Of a DNA stretch of 64,000 nt, positions 45,756 through 52,799 are shown piece by piece; position 1 is the stretch's first letter, and each line of letters starts with the position of its first letter. This DNA comes from Sanguibacter keddieii DSM 10542 (GTDB lineage Bacteria > Actinomycetota > Actinomycetes > Actinomycetales > Cellulomonadaceae): contig NC_013521.1 in assembly GCF_000024925.1 (NCBI RefSeq), positions 2,728,001 through 2,792,000 of the forward strand. Direction: 5' to 3'. Below the pieces are notes generated by a model. The model was given only the letters and a program-made list of their open reading frames with translations. It made no database searches and was not told the origin of the DNA. The translations under genes were made by a program, and so were the position numbers.

Positions 45756-46594
45756 TCGCCGTCCGCGCGAGGCGAGTCGTCGGAGCGGGGTGAGTCGTCC
45801 GAGCGAGGTGAGTCGTCGTGCCCTGGCTGCTGCCCAACCGGGCTCTGACGCAGCAGCGCCTCCTGCTCCTCGCGTGCCCGTGCGTCCTCCTCGCGCGCCG
45901 CGAGGGTGAGCTCCTCGCCGAGAGGGGCACCGACCCCGGCCCCGCGGAACCTGTCGACCGCGACGACGACGCCGAGCGTGACGACCGCGAGGCAGATCCC
46001 GGCGAGGACGTCCGTGACGAAGTGGTACCCGAGGTACAGCCGGCTCGCGGCCACGACCACCACGACCACGGCGCTGACCACCGACCACTCGACGAAGAAC
46101 CGTCGCGTGCGCACCTCGCGCCACAGCAGGTAGCCACCGACCAGGACGAGCGTCGCGGCGCCGATGGTGTGACCCGACGGGAAGGAGAAGGACGACTCGA
46201 CCCCCGGGACGGTCTGCAGGTCGTCCGCGGGGCGCGGCCGCGCGACCAGCGCCTTGACCGCCGTGGAGATCGCCACCGAGAGCAGCATCGCGCCCACCAG
46301 CATCACCGGGTCGCGCCAGCGCCGTGTGACGGCGCCCCAGATCCCGCAGGCGACCGCCACGATCACCGGCAGCACGTAGGGACCGAAGACGGTGGTGATC
46401 GCCGTGAACGTCGACGTCAGCCAGTCGTACCGGTGGTCGGCCAACCACTCGAGGACCGGCTGGTCCAGGCCCGACAGGTCGTCGCGCTCGTTCACGGCGT
46501 CCAGCAGGACGCCGAAGCCCACCGAGCCGAGCACCACCAGCAGGAGGCCGGGCAGGAGGGCGAGGAGCCGGCGGGACGCGACGGTAGAGGGCAT
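45737..46594 (-). CDS. PAP2-family membrane phosphatase
   Basis: A 285-residue phosphatase with about six transmembrane helices. The three-part phosphatase signature is KALVARPRP (about residue 113), PSGHT (about 139) and SRLYLGYHFVTDVLAG (about 184). These enzymes remove phosphate from lipid phosphates such as phosphatidic acid or undecaprenyl pyrophosphate at the outer membrane face. The cytoplasmic C-terminus (last 60 residues) is hydrophilic and ends with three DDSPR(S/A) repeats coded by an 18-bp tandem repeat. ATG at 46594 fits the first membrane helix. Confidence 0.92.
   Translation of the reverse strand: MPSTVASRRLLALLPGLLLVVLGSVGFGVLLDAVNERDDLSGLDQPVLEWLADHRYDWLTSTFTAITTVFGPYVLPVIVAVACGIWGAVTRRWRDPVMLVGAMLLSVAISTAVKALVARPRPADDLQTVPGVESSFSFPSGHTIGAATLVLVGGYLLWREVRTRRFFVEWSVVSAVVVVVVAASRLYLGYHFVTDVLAGICLAVVTLGVVVAVDRFRGAGVGAPLGEELTLAAREEDARAREEQEALLRQSPVGQQPGHDDSPRSDDSPRSDDSPRADGEDPSAR
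45764..45817. repeat. Three 18-bp tandem repeats in the PAP2 gene tail
   Basis: Units 45764-45781, 45782-45799 and 45800-45817 encode the DDSPR(S/A) hexapeptide three times at the C-terminus of the PAP2 protein. The outer units carry a few substitutions. Confidence 0.8.
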
Positions 46595-46763
46595 CCGCTG
46601 ACCTTACCCGCGCCCGGAGGCCTCGGCAGCGGGAGCACAGCGCGGAAAAAGACGTGCGGACCTGGGGCGGGAGGTGGTTGGCTCGTGCCACACCGCGGTG
46701 ACGTCATGGGGACCAGGAGTCGACACCTGAGCCCGACCCACACGACAGTCACGGAGCACGACC

Positions 46764-46931
46764 ATGCAGCACCTCAACCCTCTCAACCCGACCGTCGACC
46801 TCGCGCTCCTCGAGCTCGAGCGCCAGCGGCTGGTCGCAGAGCTCGCCCGACCACGCCGGAGGCCCTACCAAGGACCTCCCACCGCGCGCCTCCGGGCGCG
46901 CCTGAACCACCTGTTCCACCGCGACGCGTGA
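46764..46931 (+). CDS. Small basic protein (55 residues), unknown
   Basis: An open frame of 55 codons with ATG at 46764 and GGAG seven to nine bases upstream. The product begins MQHLNPLNPTVDLALLELERQ, continues with VAELARPRRR and ends LRARLNHLFHRDA. It is helical, Leu/Arg-rich and basic. Similar short Arg-rich helical proteins are common in Micrococcales, but I cannot name a family. It lies between the PAP2 gene and orn, in a region with no other coding signal. Confidence 0.5.
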   Translation: MQHLNPLNPTVDLALLELERQRLVAELARPRRRPYQGPPTARLRARLNHLFHRDA

Positions 46932-47069
46932 GCGCCGCCACCGAGCCCCGTCGCCCCGGGTCACCGCCCCCGGCGACGGGGCTCTGCCGTGCCCGCGGCG
47001 ATGCCCGGAGACCTGCGTGCGGACCTGCCTGCGGACATGCCAGCTGCGGGCACGCCGTAGGCTGGACCG

Positions 47070-47732
47070 GTGGCTAGCACCAGCAAGAACGACCGCATCG
47101 TCTGGATCGACTGCGAGATGACCGGGCTCGACCTGGGCGCCGACGCCCTCGTGGAGGTCGCCGCCGTCGTCACCGACTCCGAGCTCACCGTCCTCGGCGA
47201 GGGCATCGACATCATCGTCCGACCGCCCGACGAGGCGCTCGAGCAGATGAACGACTTCGTCCGCGACATGCACACCAGCTCCGGGCTCATCGACGAGCTC
47301 GCCGCCGGCACGACGCTCGCCGACGCCGAGGCGCAGGTCCTCGACTACCTGCGGACCTTCGTGCCCGAACCCGGCAAGGCGCCCCTCGGCGGCAACTCGG
47401 TCGCGACCGACAAGATGTTCCTCGAGCGCGACATGAAGGACCTCGTCGCCCACCTGCACTACCGGATCATCGACGTGTCCTCCATCAAGGAGCTCGCCCG
47501 ACGCTGGTACCCCCGCGTCTACTTCGCGTCGCCCACCAAGAACGGCGGCCACCGCGCCCTCGCCGACATCCTCGAGAGCATCGACGAGCTGCGCTACTAC
47601 CGCTCCGCGCTGTTCGTCCCCCAGCCGGGGCCTGACACCCAGACGGCGCGGAGCATCGCGGCCGGGATCGCCCAGGACTCGGTGTCGGGGACGCTGTCGG
47701 TGCCGACGAGCTACAAGGTCGCGAAGGGCTGA
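47070..47732 (+). CDS. orn: Oligoribonuclease
   Basis: A 220-residue 3'-5' exoribonuclease of the DEDDh family that degrades two- to five-base RNA fragments and pGpG. Active-site blocks are VWIDCEMTGLDLGAD (DE), LGGNSVATDKMFL (D) and GGHRALADILESI (His and D). DVSSIKELARRWYP also matches Orn. GTG at 47070 is preceded by a weak site. The C-terminus is about 25 residues longer than in E. coli, as usual in actinobacteria. It is a single gene upstream of tRNA-His. Confidence 0.96.
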   Translation: MASTSKNDRIVWIDCEMTGLDLGADALVEVAAVVTDSELTVLGEGIDIIVRPPDEALEQMNDFVRDMHTSSGLIDELAAGTTLADAEAQVLDYLRTFVPEPGKAPLGGNSVATDKMFLERDMKDLVAHLHYRIIDVSSIKELARRWYPRVYFASPTKNGGHRALADILESIDELRYYRSALFVPQPGPDTQTARSIAAGIAQDSVSGTLSVPTSYKVAKG

Positions 47733-47988
47733 GCGGTCTGGCGGTGCCCGGTGCACGCGACATGCTTGCAGCCGCTGTCGAGGTTGACCTGCGTCACAGT
47801 GCGCGCAGCCCACGGCCGAGATCGTGCGGATCTTGGGCCCCTCCCGTGGGGTTCGGGACAGCGCGCGGCCCGTCCGTGCAGGTCGGTGTCGCGGAGCACC
47901 CGAAACACCAGGTAGGATTCTCAACGGTTCGGTACGCCGGACCACGTGGTCTCGGAGGGCCTGGAGACAGACCCGACAGAGTCGCATG

Positions 47989-48061
47989 GTGGGTATAGCT
48001 CAGCTGGCAGAGCACCTGGTTGTGGTCCAGGGGGTCGCGGGTTCAAGTCCCGTTACTCACC
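47989..48061 (+). tRNA. tRNA-His (anticodon GTG)
   Basis: Acceptor stem GTGGGTA pairs with TACTCAC at the 3' side (one G-U). The anticodon stem-loop CTGGTTGTGGTCCAG shows anticodon GTG, and GCGGGTTCAAGTCCCGT forms the T-arm. G at 47988 can serve as the G-1 specific to tRNA-His, facing C73. Confidence 0.95.
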
Positions 48062-48068
48062 CCGTGCA

Positions 48069-48098
48069 GAAGGCCCCTCGCGCAAGCGAGGGGCCTTC
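48069..48098 (+). terminator. Hairpin terminator after tRNA-His
   Basis: A 13-bp perfect stem (48069-48081 with 48086-48098) closed by a GCAA tetraloop, ending in TTCGTCGTT. It ends the tRNA-His transcript. Confidence 0.88.
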
Positions 48099-48152
48099 GT
48101 CGTTCTCGGTGGTTGCCGAGACGGAGCCCGTGGTGCCGAGGCGAAGACTTGC

Positions 48153-48353
48153 TCAGCTCTCTTCGAGGACCTGCACGACGGCCCCCTCCAGCTCGGCACG
48201 AGACCGGCCCGTGAGCAGGCTCGCAGCATCCACGACCGCCTCAGGGACCTGGTCGAGACGACGTGCCTGCGTGAAGAGCCCTGGCACCTCGGGGACCTCG
48301 ACCGCCCACCACCCTTCGGAGCGGGCGCAACGCGCCGTCAGCGTGGTGTTCAT
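48153..48353 (-). CDS. HicB-like antitoxin, apparently unpaired
   Basis: A 66-residue protein with the HicB/DUF1902 partial RNase-H-like fold: ARCARSEGWWAVEVPEVPGLFTQAR matches the HicB signature, in which W-x-v-x-v-p-e-l-p-G-x-x-t-x-a-x is conserved. HicB neutralises the mRNA interferase HicA. I find no HicA-like frame on either side, so it is an orphan or the partner is elsewhere. ATG at 48353. It may bind DNA or RNA on its own. A TATGGA...TCCATA inverted pair lies about 70-100 bases upstream. Confidence 0.7.
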   Translation of the reverse strand: MNTTLTARCARSEGWWAVEVPEVPGLFTQARRLDQVPEAVVDAASLLTGRSRAELEGAVVQVLEES

Positions 48354-48423
48354 CGTCCTCCGCCCCGCAGTGACGACCGGAACGCACCCTCGCCCTCTCG
48401 CGAGACTCTGGGACGGTAGGCGG

Positions 48424-48451
48424 TATGGATGACATCAGACATACGTCCATA
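48424..48451. promoter_or_regulatory. Possible operator (inverted repeat) upstream of the HicB-like gene
   Basis: TATGGA (48424-48429) and TCCATA (48446-48451) are inverted copies separated by 16 bases in an AT-richer pocket. They could be a regulatory site for the HicB-like gene, or chance. Confidence 0.25.
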
Positions 48452-48591
48452 TTGCCGCATCGCCCACCGTCTTCCGAAGTTCTCCCGTCGGAGCGGCGAA
48501 AGAGACCGCCGGCGCGACAAGCAGAGAAGCGCGGCAGCGACCCTCAGGTCACCGCCGCGCCTGTCGGGCACAGCCGGTCGTGCTCGGGGCG

Positions 48592-49503
48592 TCAGCCCTG
48601 CGTGGCCCGCGCGGCGATCGCGTCGGCGAAGCGCTCCAGCGCACCGGGAGACTTCGCGAGGAACAGCGAGGGCTCGGTGAACTCGAGCTCGAGGAGGATG
48701 GGCTCGCCGTCGTCGCCGGGCAGCATGTCGATGCGTGCGTAGAGCATCGTGGCGGCAGCGTCGCCGAGGATCTCGCGGGCGGCCTCGAGGGCGCGCTCTG
48801 CGAGGGCCAGCTGGGCGTCGGTGGCCTCCGTGGCCCGCATGATCTCCTCCTGGTAGAGACCCTGCGTGGGGCGGTGTCCGCGCGAGAGCATCGCGTTCTT
48901 GCGGACCGCGTGCGAGAAGGTGCCCCCCAGGTAGATCAGACCGGTCTCGCCGGCGACGTCGACCTGGTTCTGGTAGGGCTGGACCATGACGTGACGGCCG
49001 GAGCGCAGCAGGTCGCGGGCGTGCAGGATCGCCTCTCCGCGGGCCTTCGCGGTGTTCTCCTGGTAGCGGGCCGTGTCGCGGGCGCCGGCGCTCACGGTCG
49101 GCTTGATGACGTAGTCACCGTGGGCCGGCAGACGGGTGTGGATGGCCTGCGAGGTGAGGTGGCGGTTCGGGTCCAGCCACAGGGTGCGGACGATGGGGAT
49201 GCCCATCTCCCCCATGGTCTTGAGGTAGTACTTGTCGGTGTTCCAGGCCAGGACCTCGGCGTCGTTGACCAGGTGCCGGACGCTGCGCGCCCAGGCGATG
49301 AACTCGTCCTGGCGCTGCGAGTAGTCCCACGTGGAGCGGACCACGACGAGGTCGAAGGAGTCCCAGTCCACCTCGGGGTCGTCCCACACCGCGGCGACGG
49401 CGTCCAGGCCGCGCTCGGCGAGCGCACCCAGCAGCGGGGTGTCGTCGGGGTCGAGGTCCGGGAGGACGGAGCAGGTCGCGAGGGCTACACGGGTGGTCGG
49501 CAC
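48592..49503 (-). CDS. ATP-grasp domain protein (RimK/DcsG-like)
   Basis: A 303-residue soluble ATP-grasp-fold protein. The N-terminal part has RVALATCSVLPDLDPDDTPLL and VVVRSTWDY; the central fold has HGDYVIKPTVSAGARDTARY and VMVQPYQNQVDVAGETGLIYLGG; the metal-binding region is YARIDMLPGDDGEPILLELEF-T-EPSL. The ATP-grasp class joins a carboxylate to an amine or thiol using ATP, so ligase activity on a small molecule or peptide is expected. The closest-looking group is DcsG and glutathione-synthase-like proteins; the substrate is unknown. GTG at 49503 follows GGGGGAG. It is single. Confidence 0.82.
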   Translation of the reverse strand: MPTTRVALATCSVLPDLDPDDTPLLGALAERGLDAVAAVWDDPEVDWDSFDLVVVRSTWDYSQRQDEFIAWARSVRHLVNDAEVLAWNTDKYYLKTMGEMGIPIVRTLWLDPNRHLTSQAIHTRLPAHGDYVIKPTVSAGARDTARYQENTAKARGEAILHARDLLRSGRHVMVQPYQNQVDVAGETGLIYLGGTFSHAVRKNAMLSRGHRPTQGLYQEEIMRATEATDAQLALAERALEAAREILGDAAATMLYARIDMLPGDDGEPILLELEFTEPSLFLAKSPGALERFADAIAARATQG

Positions 49504-49631
49504 TCCCCCAGCGTACCGACCAGAGCGGGCGAGAGGGCGGTCGACGCCCGGAGCCGTGCCGGCTGTCCGTCACACACGCCCCGTCAGACGCTCCGGGTGG
49601 CCTGGTCGACCCGCGGACGGCAGGTACGAGA

Positions 49632-49661
49632 AAGGGCCCGAGACTATCGTCTCGGGCCCTT
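49632..49661 (-). terminator. Hairpin terminator after the first tRNA-Lys
   Basis: A 13-bp perfect stem (49632-49644 with 49649-49661) with a TATC loop. Read on the minus strand it lies just after the tRNA-Lys 3' end and is followed by TTTCTCG. Confidence 0.85.
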
Positions 49662-49666
49662 CACTG

Positions 49667-49740
49667 TGCGCCGTCAGGGACTCGAACCCCGGACCCGCTG
49701 ATTAAGAGTCAGCTGCTCTAACCAACTGAGCTAACGGCGC
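49667..49740 (-). tRNA. tRNA-Lys (anticodon CTT), copy 1
   Basis: The minus strand gives a cloverleaf with acceptor GCGCCGT paired with ACGGCGC, anticodon loop CTCTTAA (CTT), T-arm CCGGGGTTCGAGTCCCTG and discriminator A. The 74-base gene is identical to the copy at 49913-49986. Confidence 0.96.
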
Positions 49741-49870
49741 GCGTTGAGAACTCTAGCAGCCTCTGGGGGGCGTCCGTGACCACCCAGCGCCAGATCGGGC
49801 CAAGAGTAACCAGCGCCACAACGCGATCCTCTTGGCAGTCTCAAGAGCGGCACGCATGCCCCCGGAGACG

Positions 49871-49906
49871 ACTCAAGGCGCCTACCCGGAGGTAGACGCC
49901 TTGAGT
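49871..49906 (-). terminator. Hairpin terminator after the second tRNA-Lys
   Basis: A 16-bp stem (49871-49886 with 49891-49906, one mismatch) closed by CGGA. On the minus strand it follows the second tRNA-Lys. Confidence 0.85.
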
Positions 49907-49912
49907 GTGTGG

Positions 49913-49986
49913 TGCGCCGTCAGGGACTCGAACCCCGGACCCGCTGATTAAGAGTCAGCTGCTCTAACCAACTGAGCTAACGGCGC
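49913..49986 (-). tRNA. tRNA-Lys (anticodon CTT), copy 2
   Basis: Identical in sequence to copy 1 and in the same orientation, with its own hairpin terminator of unrelated sequence. The spacing between the two genes is 172 bases. Confidence 0.96.
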
Positions 49987-50105
49987 GCGGTGAAAACATT
50001 AACAGCCTCTGGCACCAGAGCGCCAGTCGGACTGTCTGCCACCCAGGACAGCGATCGAGCGGGATCTCAGATCCCGTCCGCCGCGCTCTGGACAACGGTG
50101 CAACC

Positions 50106-50474
50106 TTACTCCACGTCGCGGCGTGGTCCGTCCACGTCCGGACCCGGACCGTTCGGGTTGACCAGGTCGATCATCAGCGCCATCGGGATGCGCTCCTCGA
50201 CCAGTCGGGCGAGCAGCCCGCTGATGTCGGGGAGGTCCGACACGTCGATCTCCGGGGCGTCGGCGACCGGTGCCTCGTGGGCTGCGCGGGAGGGCTGCGT
50301 CGGGTGCGCGGGCACGACCGTCCGCAGGCTGGCAGACGTCTCGAGGACAGCAGCGGCTGCCGCGACAGCGTCGGGGTCGGCGTAGCTGGCTCCTGGGACA
50401 CGTCGCGGGAGCGCAGTGCTCCGGGCGCCCGCGTCGGGGCCTACCTCGGTCGAGCGAGACCGGCTCGTCAGCAT
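50106..50474 (-). CDS. Hypothetical protein, 122 residues
   Basis: Soluble protein with a Ser/Arg-rich start, an Ala-rich helix (YADPDAVAAAAAVLE) and an acidic second half that contains EIDVSDLPDISGLLARLVEE and closes with a Pro/Gly/Asp-rich tail. No family recognised. ATG at 50474 with GGAAGG about nine bases upstream is the best start; the frame also continues upstream, where it becomes Arg/Pro-rich and less likely. It lies between the tRNA-Lys genes and bcp. Function unknown. Confidence 0.58.
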   Translation of the reverse strand: MLTSRSRSTEVGPDAGARSTALPRRVPGASYADPDAVAAAAAVLETSASLRTVVPAHPTQPSRAAHEAPVADAPEIDVSDLPDISGLLARLVEERIPMALMIDLVNPNGPGPDVDGPRRDVE

Positions 50475-50811
50475 CTCTGCCACCTTCCCCACGCTGGAGT
50501 TCCCTGTCAGCCCACACAACACCAGAGCGGGCCGGGCCGCAACGGGCAGTTCTGCCCATCCACGACCAGGGAGCCGCACATGTGCGGCCGACCACCATTC
50601 TTCACCGCGAACCTGGGTCCCGCCTGGGCGACGCGCGCGACGACGTACGTCGTGCGCGTCACTCGTCCCCGCGGTCTGGAGGGCGGTCATCCCCGTGATC
50701 CCACGGCCGACGGGACGACGGTGAATGGTCAGAGGCAGGGGTCGGACCTGCCGCGTAGGCTGACCGGCGACGCACAGCACGCCGCTCACCCGGCCGACCT
50801 CGAGGAGCACC
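50475..50811. promoter_or_regulatory. Intergenic region upstream of bcp with several palindromes
   Basis: 337 bases without a gene. It contains three palindromes: GGGCAG-TT-CTGCCC at 50544-50557, a perfect 16-bp GCCGCACATGTGCGGC at 50573-50588, and a perfect 14-bp ACGACGTACGTCGT at 50640-50653. One or more may be operators for bcp or the divergent hypothetical gene. GAGGAG sits just before the bcp ATG. Confidence 0.45.
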
Positions 50812-51288
50812 ATGACGACCCGACTCGCACCGACAGACCTCGCACCCGAGTTCTCCCTGCCCACGGCCGGCGGAGGCACGATCTCCTCGGGCGAGCTGCG
50901 CGGGTCGCGCGTCGTCGTCTACTTCTACCCGGCGGCGAGCACCCCGGGGTGCACCACGCAGGCGTGCGACTTCCGCGACTCCCTCGCCTCGCTGACCGGC
51001 GCCGGCTTCACCGTCGTGGGCATCTCCCCCGACCCCGTCGCCAAGCTCGACACCTTCGTGGCCAACGAGCACCTCACCTTCCCGCTGGCCTCCGACGAGG
51101 ACAAGGCCGTCGCGACCGCCTTCGGGGCGTACGGCGAGAAGAAGCTCTACGGCAAGGTCGTCACCGGGATCATCCGCTCGACCTTCGTCATCGACGCAGA
51201 GGGTCGGATCGAGCTCGCGCAGTACAACGTGCGGGCCACCGGTCACGTCGCCAAGCTGCGCCGAGACCTCGGTATCGACGCCGCCTGA
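50812..51288 (+). CDS. bcp: Bcp-type peroxiredoxin (thiol peroxidase)
   Basis: A 158-residue thioredoxin-dependent peroxidase that reduces H2O2 and organic peroxides in the cytoplasm. The peroxidatic Cys47 lies in ASTPGCTTQACDFRD and the resolving Cys52 is five residues later, the pattern of the BCP/PrxQ type. VVGISPDPVAKLDTF, FPLASDED and RSTFVIDAEGRI continue the fold. ATG at 50812 follows GAGGAGCACC. Thioredoxin, encoded at 52284-52664, is a natural reductant. Confidence 0.95.
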   Translation: MTTRLAPTDLAPEFSLPTAGGGTISSGELRGSRVVVYFYPAASTPGCTTQACDFRDSLASLTGAGFTVVGISPDPVAKLDTFVANEHLTFPLASDEDKAVATAFGAYGEKKLYGKVVTGIIRSTFVIDAEGRIELAQYNVRATGHVAKLRRDLGIDAA

Positions 51289-51331
51289 GACGGGTCGCGG
51301 GGGTCGGACGGCGACGTAGACTTCTCCGCGA

Positions 51332-51413
51332 GCGCGAGTGGCGTAATTGGCAGCCGCGCCAGGTTTAGGTCCTGGTGTCTTCGGACGTGGGGGTTCGAGT
51401 CCCCCCTCGCGCA
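51332..51413 (+). tRNA. tRNA-Leu (anticodon TAG)
   Basis: An 82-base class II tRNA: acceptor GCGCGAG with CTCGCGC, anticodon stem-loop CCAGGTTTAGGTCCTGG (TAG), a variable arm (TGTCTTCGGACG) and T-arm GGGGGTTCGAGTCCCCC. It precedes trmB. Confidence 0.96.
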
Positions 51414-51430
51414 CTGGCAGACTTCTGCCC

Positions 51431-52195
51431 ATGAGCACTTCCCCACGGCCGGCTGACGCGCCGGTCGAGAGCACCCCGGACGACGACCTCCCCGGGGGCA
51501 GGTACCGGGCGCGCACCGTGTCGTTCGTGCAGCGTTCTGGTCGCCTCAAGGACCGTCAGCAGCGCACGTGGGACGCCCTGGCCCCGCAGTTCGTCGTCGA
51601 GCCTCCGCGCTCTGGCGGTCGGACGTCGGTCGACCCGGGCTACGTGCTCGACGCCGCCGAGGTCTTCGGGCGCTCGGCCCGTCTGGTGGTCGAGGTCGGC
51701 TCGGGTCAGGGCGAGGCCGTCGCGCACGCAGCCGCCGAGTCGCCGGAGACCGACTTCCTCGCGGTCGAGGTGTACACCCCGGGTGTCGCGCAGACGCTCC
51801 AGCGGCTGCGCACCTCGGGGTCCACGAACGTCCGGCTGATGCAGGCGGACGCCGCGATGGTGCTCGGGACGACGATCGCCCCGGCCTCGGTCGACGAGCT
51901 GTGGCTGTTCTTCCCCGACCCGTGGCACAAGTCGCGGCACACCAAGCGGCGCCTGGTCACCCCGGCGTTCGCGTCCCTCGTCGCACGGGTGCTGCGTCCG
52001 GGCGGCACCTGGCGTCTGGCGACCGACTGGGCCGACTACGCCCGCCAGATGCGCGAGGTGCTCGCGGCGTCCGAGGAGTTCGACGTCGACCTCGACGCGC
52101 CGCGCTTCGCAGGGCGACCCGTGACGAGCTTCGAGCGCAAGGGCACCGAGAAGGGCCGCGACATCGCGGACCTCACCGCGGTCCGGCGGGCCTGA
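51431..52195 (+). CDS. trmB: tRNA (guanine-N7-)-methyltransferase
   Basis: A 254-residue SAM-dependent methyltransferase forming m7G46 in tRNA variable loops. The SAM motif is VVEVGSGQGEAVAHAA; the family-defining LWLFFPDPWHKSRHTKRR (catalytic Asp and basic tRNA-binding residues) and GGTWRLATDWADYA follow. The C-terminal SFERKGTEKGR is the recognition motif. A disordered 25-residue leader precedes SFVQRSGRL. ATG at 51431 is 17 bases after the tRNA-Leu 3' end. A 14-bp hairpin follows. Confidence 0.96.
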   Translation: MSTSPRPADAPVESTPDDDLPGGRYRARTVSFVQRSGRLKDRQQRTWDALAPQFVVEPPRSGGRTSVDPGYVLDAAEVFGRSARLVVEVGSGQGEAVAHAAAESPETDFLAVEVYTPGVAQTLQRLRTSGSTNVRLMQADAAMVLGTTIAPASVDELWLFFPDPWHKSRHTKRRLVTPAFASLVARVLRPGGTWRLATDWADYARQMREVLAASEEFDVDLDAPRFAGRPVTSFERKGTEKGRDIADLTAVRRA

Positions 52196-52212
52196 CAGCC
52201 CCGGGACGCACG

Positions 52213-52244
52213 ACGGCCGGCCCAGGGAGTCCTGGGCCGGCCGT
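52213..52244 (+). terminator. Hairpin terminator after trmB
   Basis: A perfect 14-bp stem (52213-52226 with 52231-52244) around a GAGT loop, between trmB and the convergent trxA. Confidence 0.85.
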
Positions 52245-52283
52245 GGTGCGTGCGACGACGCGAGGGCGCGTGGCGCCCGTCGG

Positions 52284-52664
52284 TCAGAGTGCGGTGCCGC
52301 CGCCAGCGCCCTGAGCGGCGATCTGCGAGCGGACCTCGTCCATGTCGAGAGCCTTGACGGCGTCGACGACCTGCGCGAGCGCGGGTGCCGGGAGGGCACC
52401 GGGCTGGGAGAAGACGAGCACGCCCTCGCGGAAGGCCATGAGGGTCGGGATCGAGGTGATGTTGGCAGCGGCAGCGAGGCTCTGCTGGGCCTCGGTGTCG
52501 ATCTTGCCGTGCACGATCTCGGTGTTCGTCTCGGACGACGCCTCGAAGACGGGCGCGAACTGGCGGCACGGGCCGCACCAGGACGCCCAGAAGTCCACCA
52601 GGACGATGTCGTTGTCCTTGATGGTCTGCTCGAAGGTGTCCTGCGTGAGTTCCTGGGTTGCCAT
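52284..52664 (-). CDS. trxA: Thioredoxin
   Basis: A 126-residue thioredoxin, a general disulfide reductase. The active site FWASWCGPCRQFAPV contains Cys30 and Cys33; SIPTLMAF and the cis-Pro follow. The C-terminal tail of about 15 residues (QIAAQGAGGGT) is an extension beyond the fold. ATG at 52664 has GGAAGG upstream. It can reduce Bcp. It converges on trmB. Confidence 0.95.
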   Translation of the reverse strand: MATQELTQDTFEQTIKDNDIVLVDFWASWCGPCRQFAPVFEASSETNTEIVHGKIDTEAQQSLAAAANITSIPTLMAFREGVLVFSQPGALPAPALAQVVDAVKALDMDEVRSQIAAQGAGGGTAL

Positions 52665-52799
52665 GGGGTTCCTTCCACCGGTGGTATGCCTCGTAGGACA
52701 ATACTGCGGCCTGTTCTATTCCCGGCGCGCGCCGAGAAGGGTCCGCCCGCTCGACCCAGCACCGCTCCGACAGGCTGCGTCCTGGTGCGTGGAGCGATC

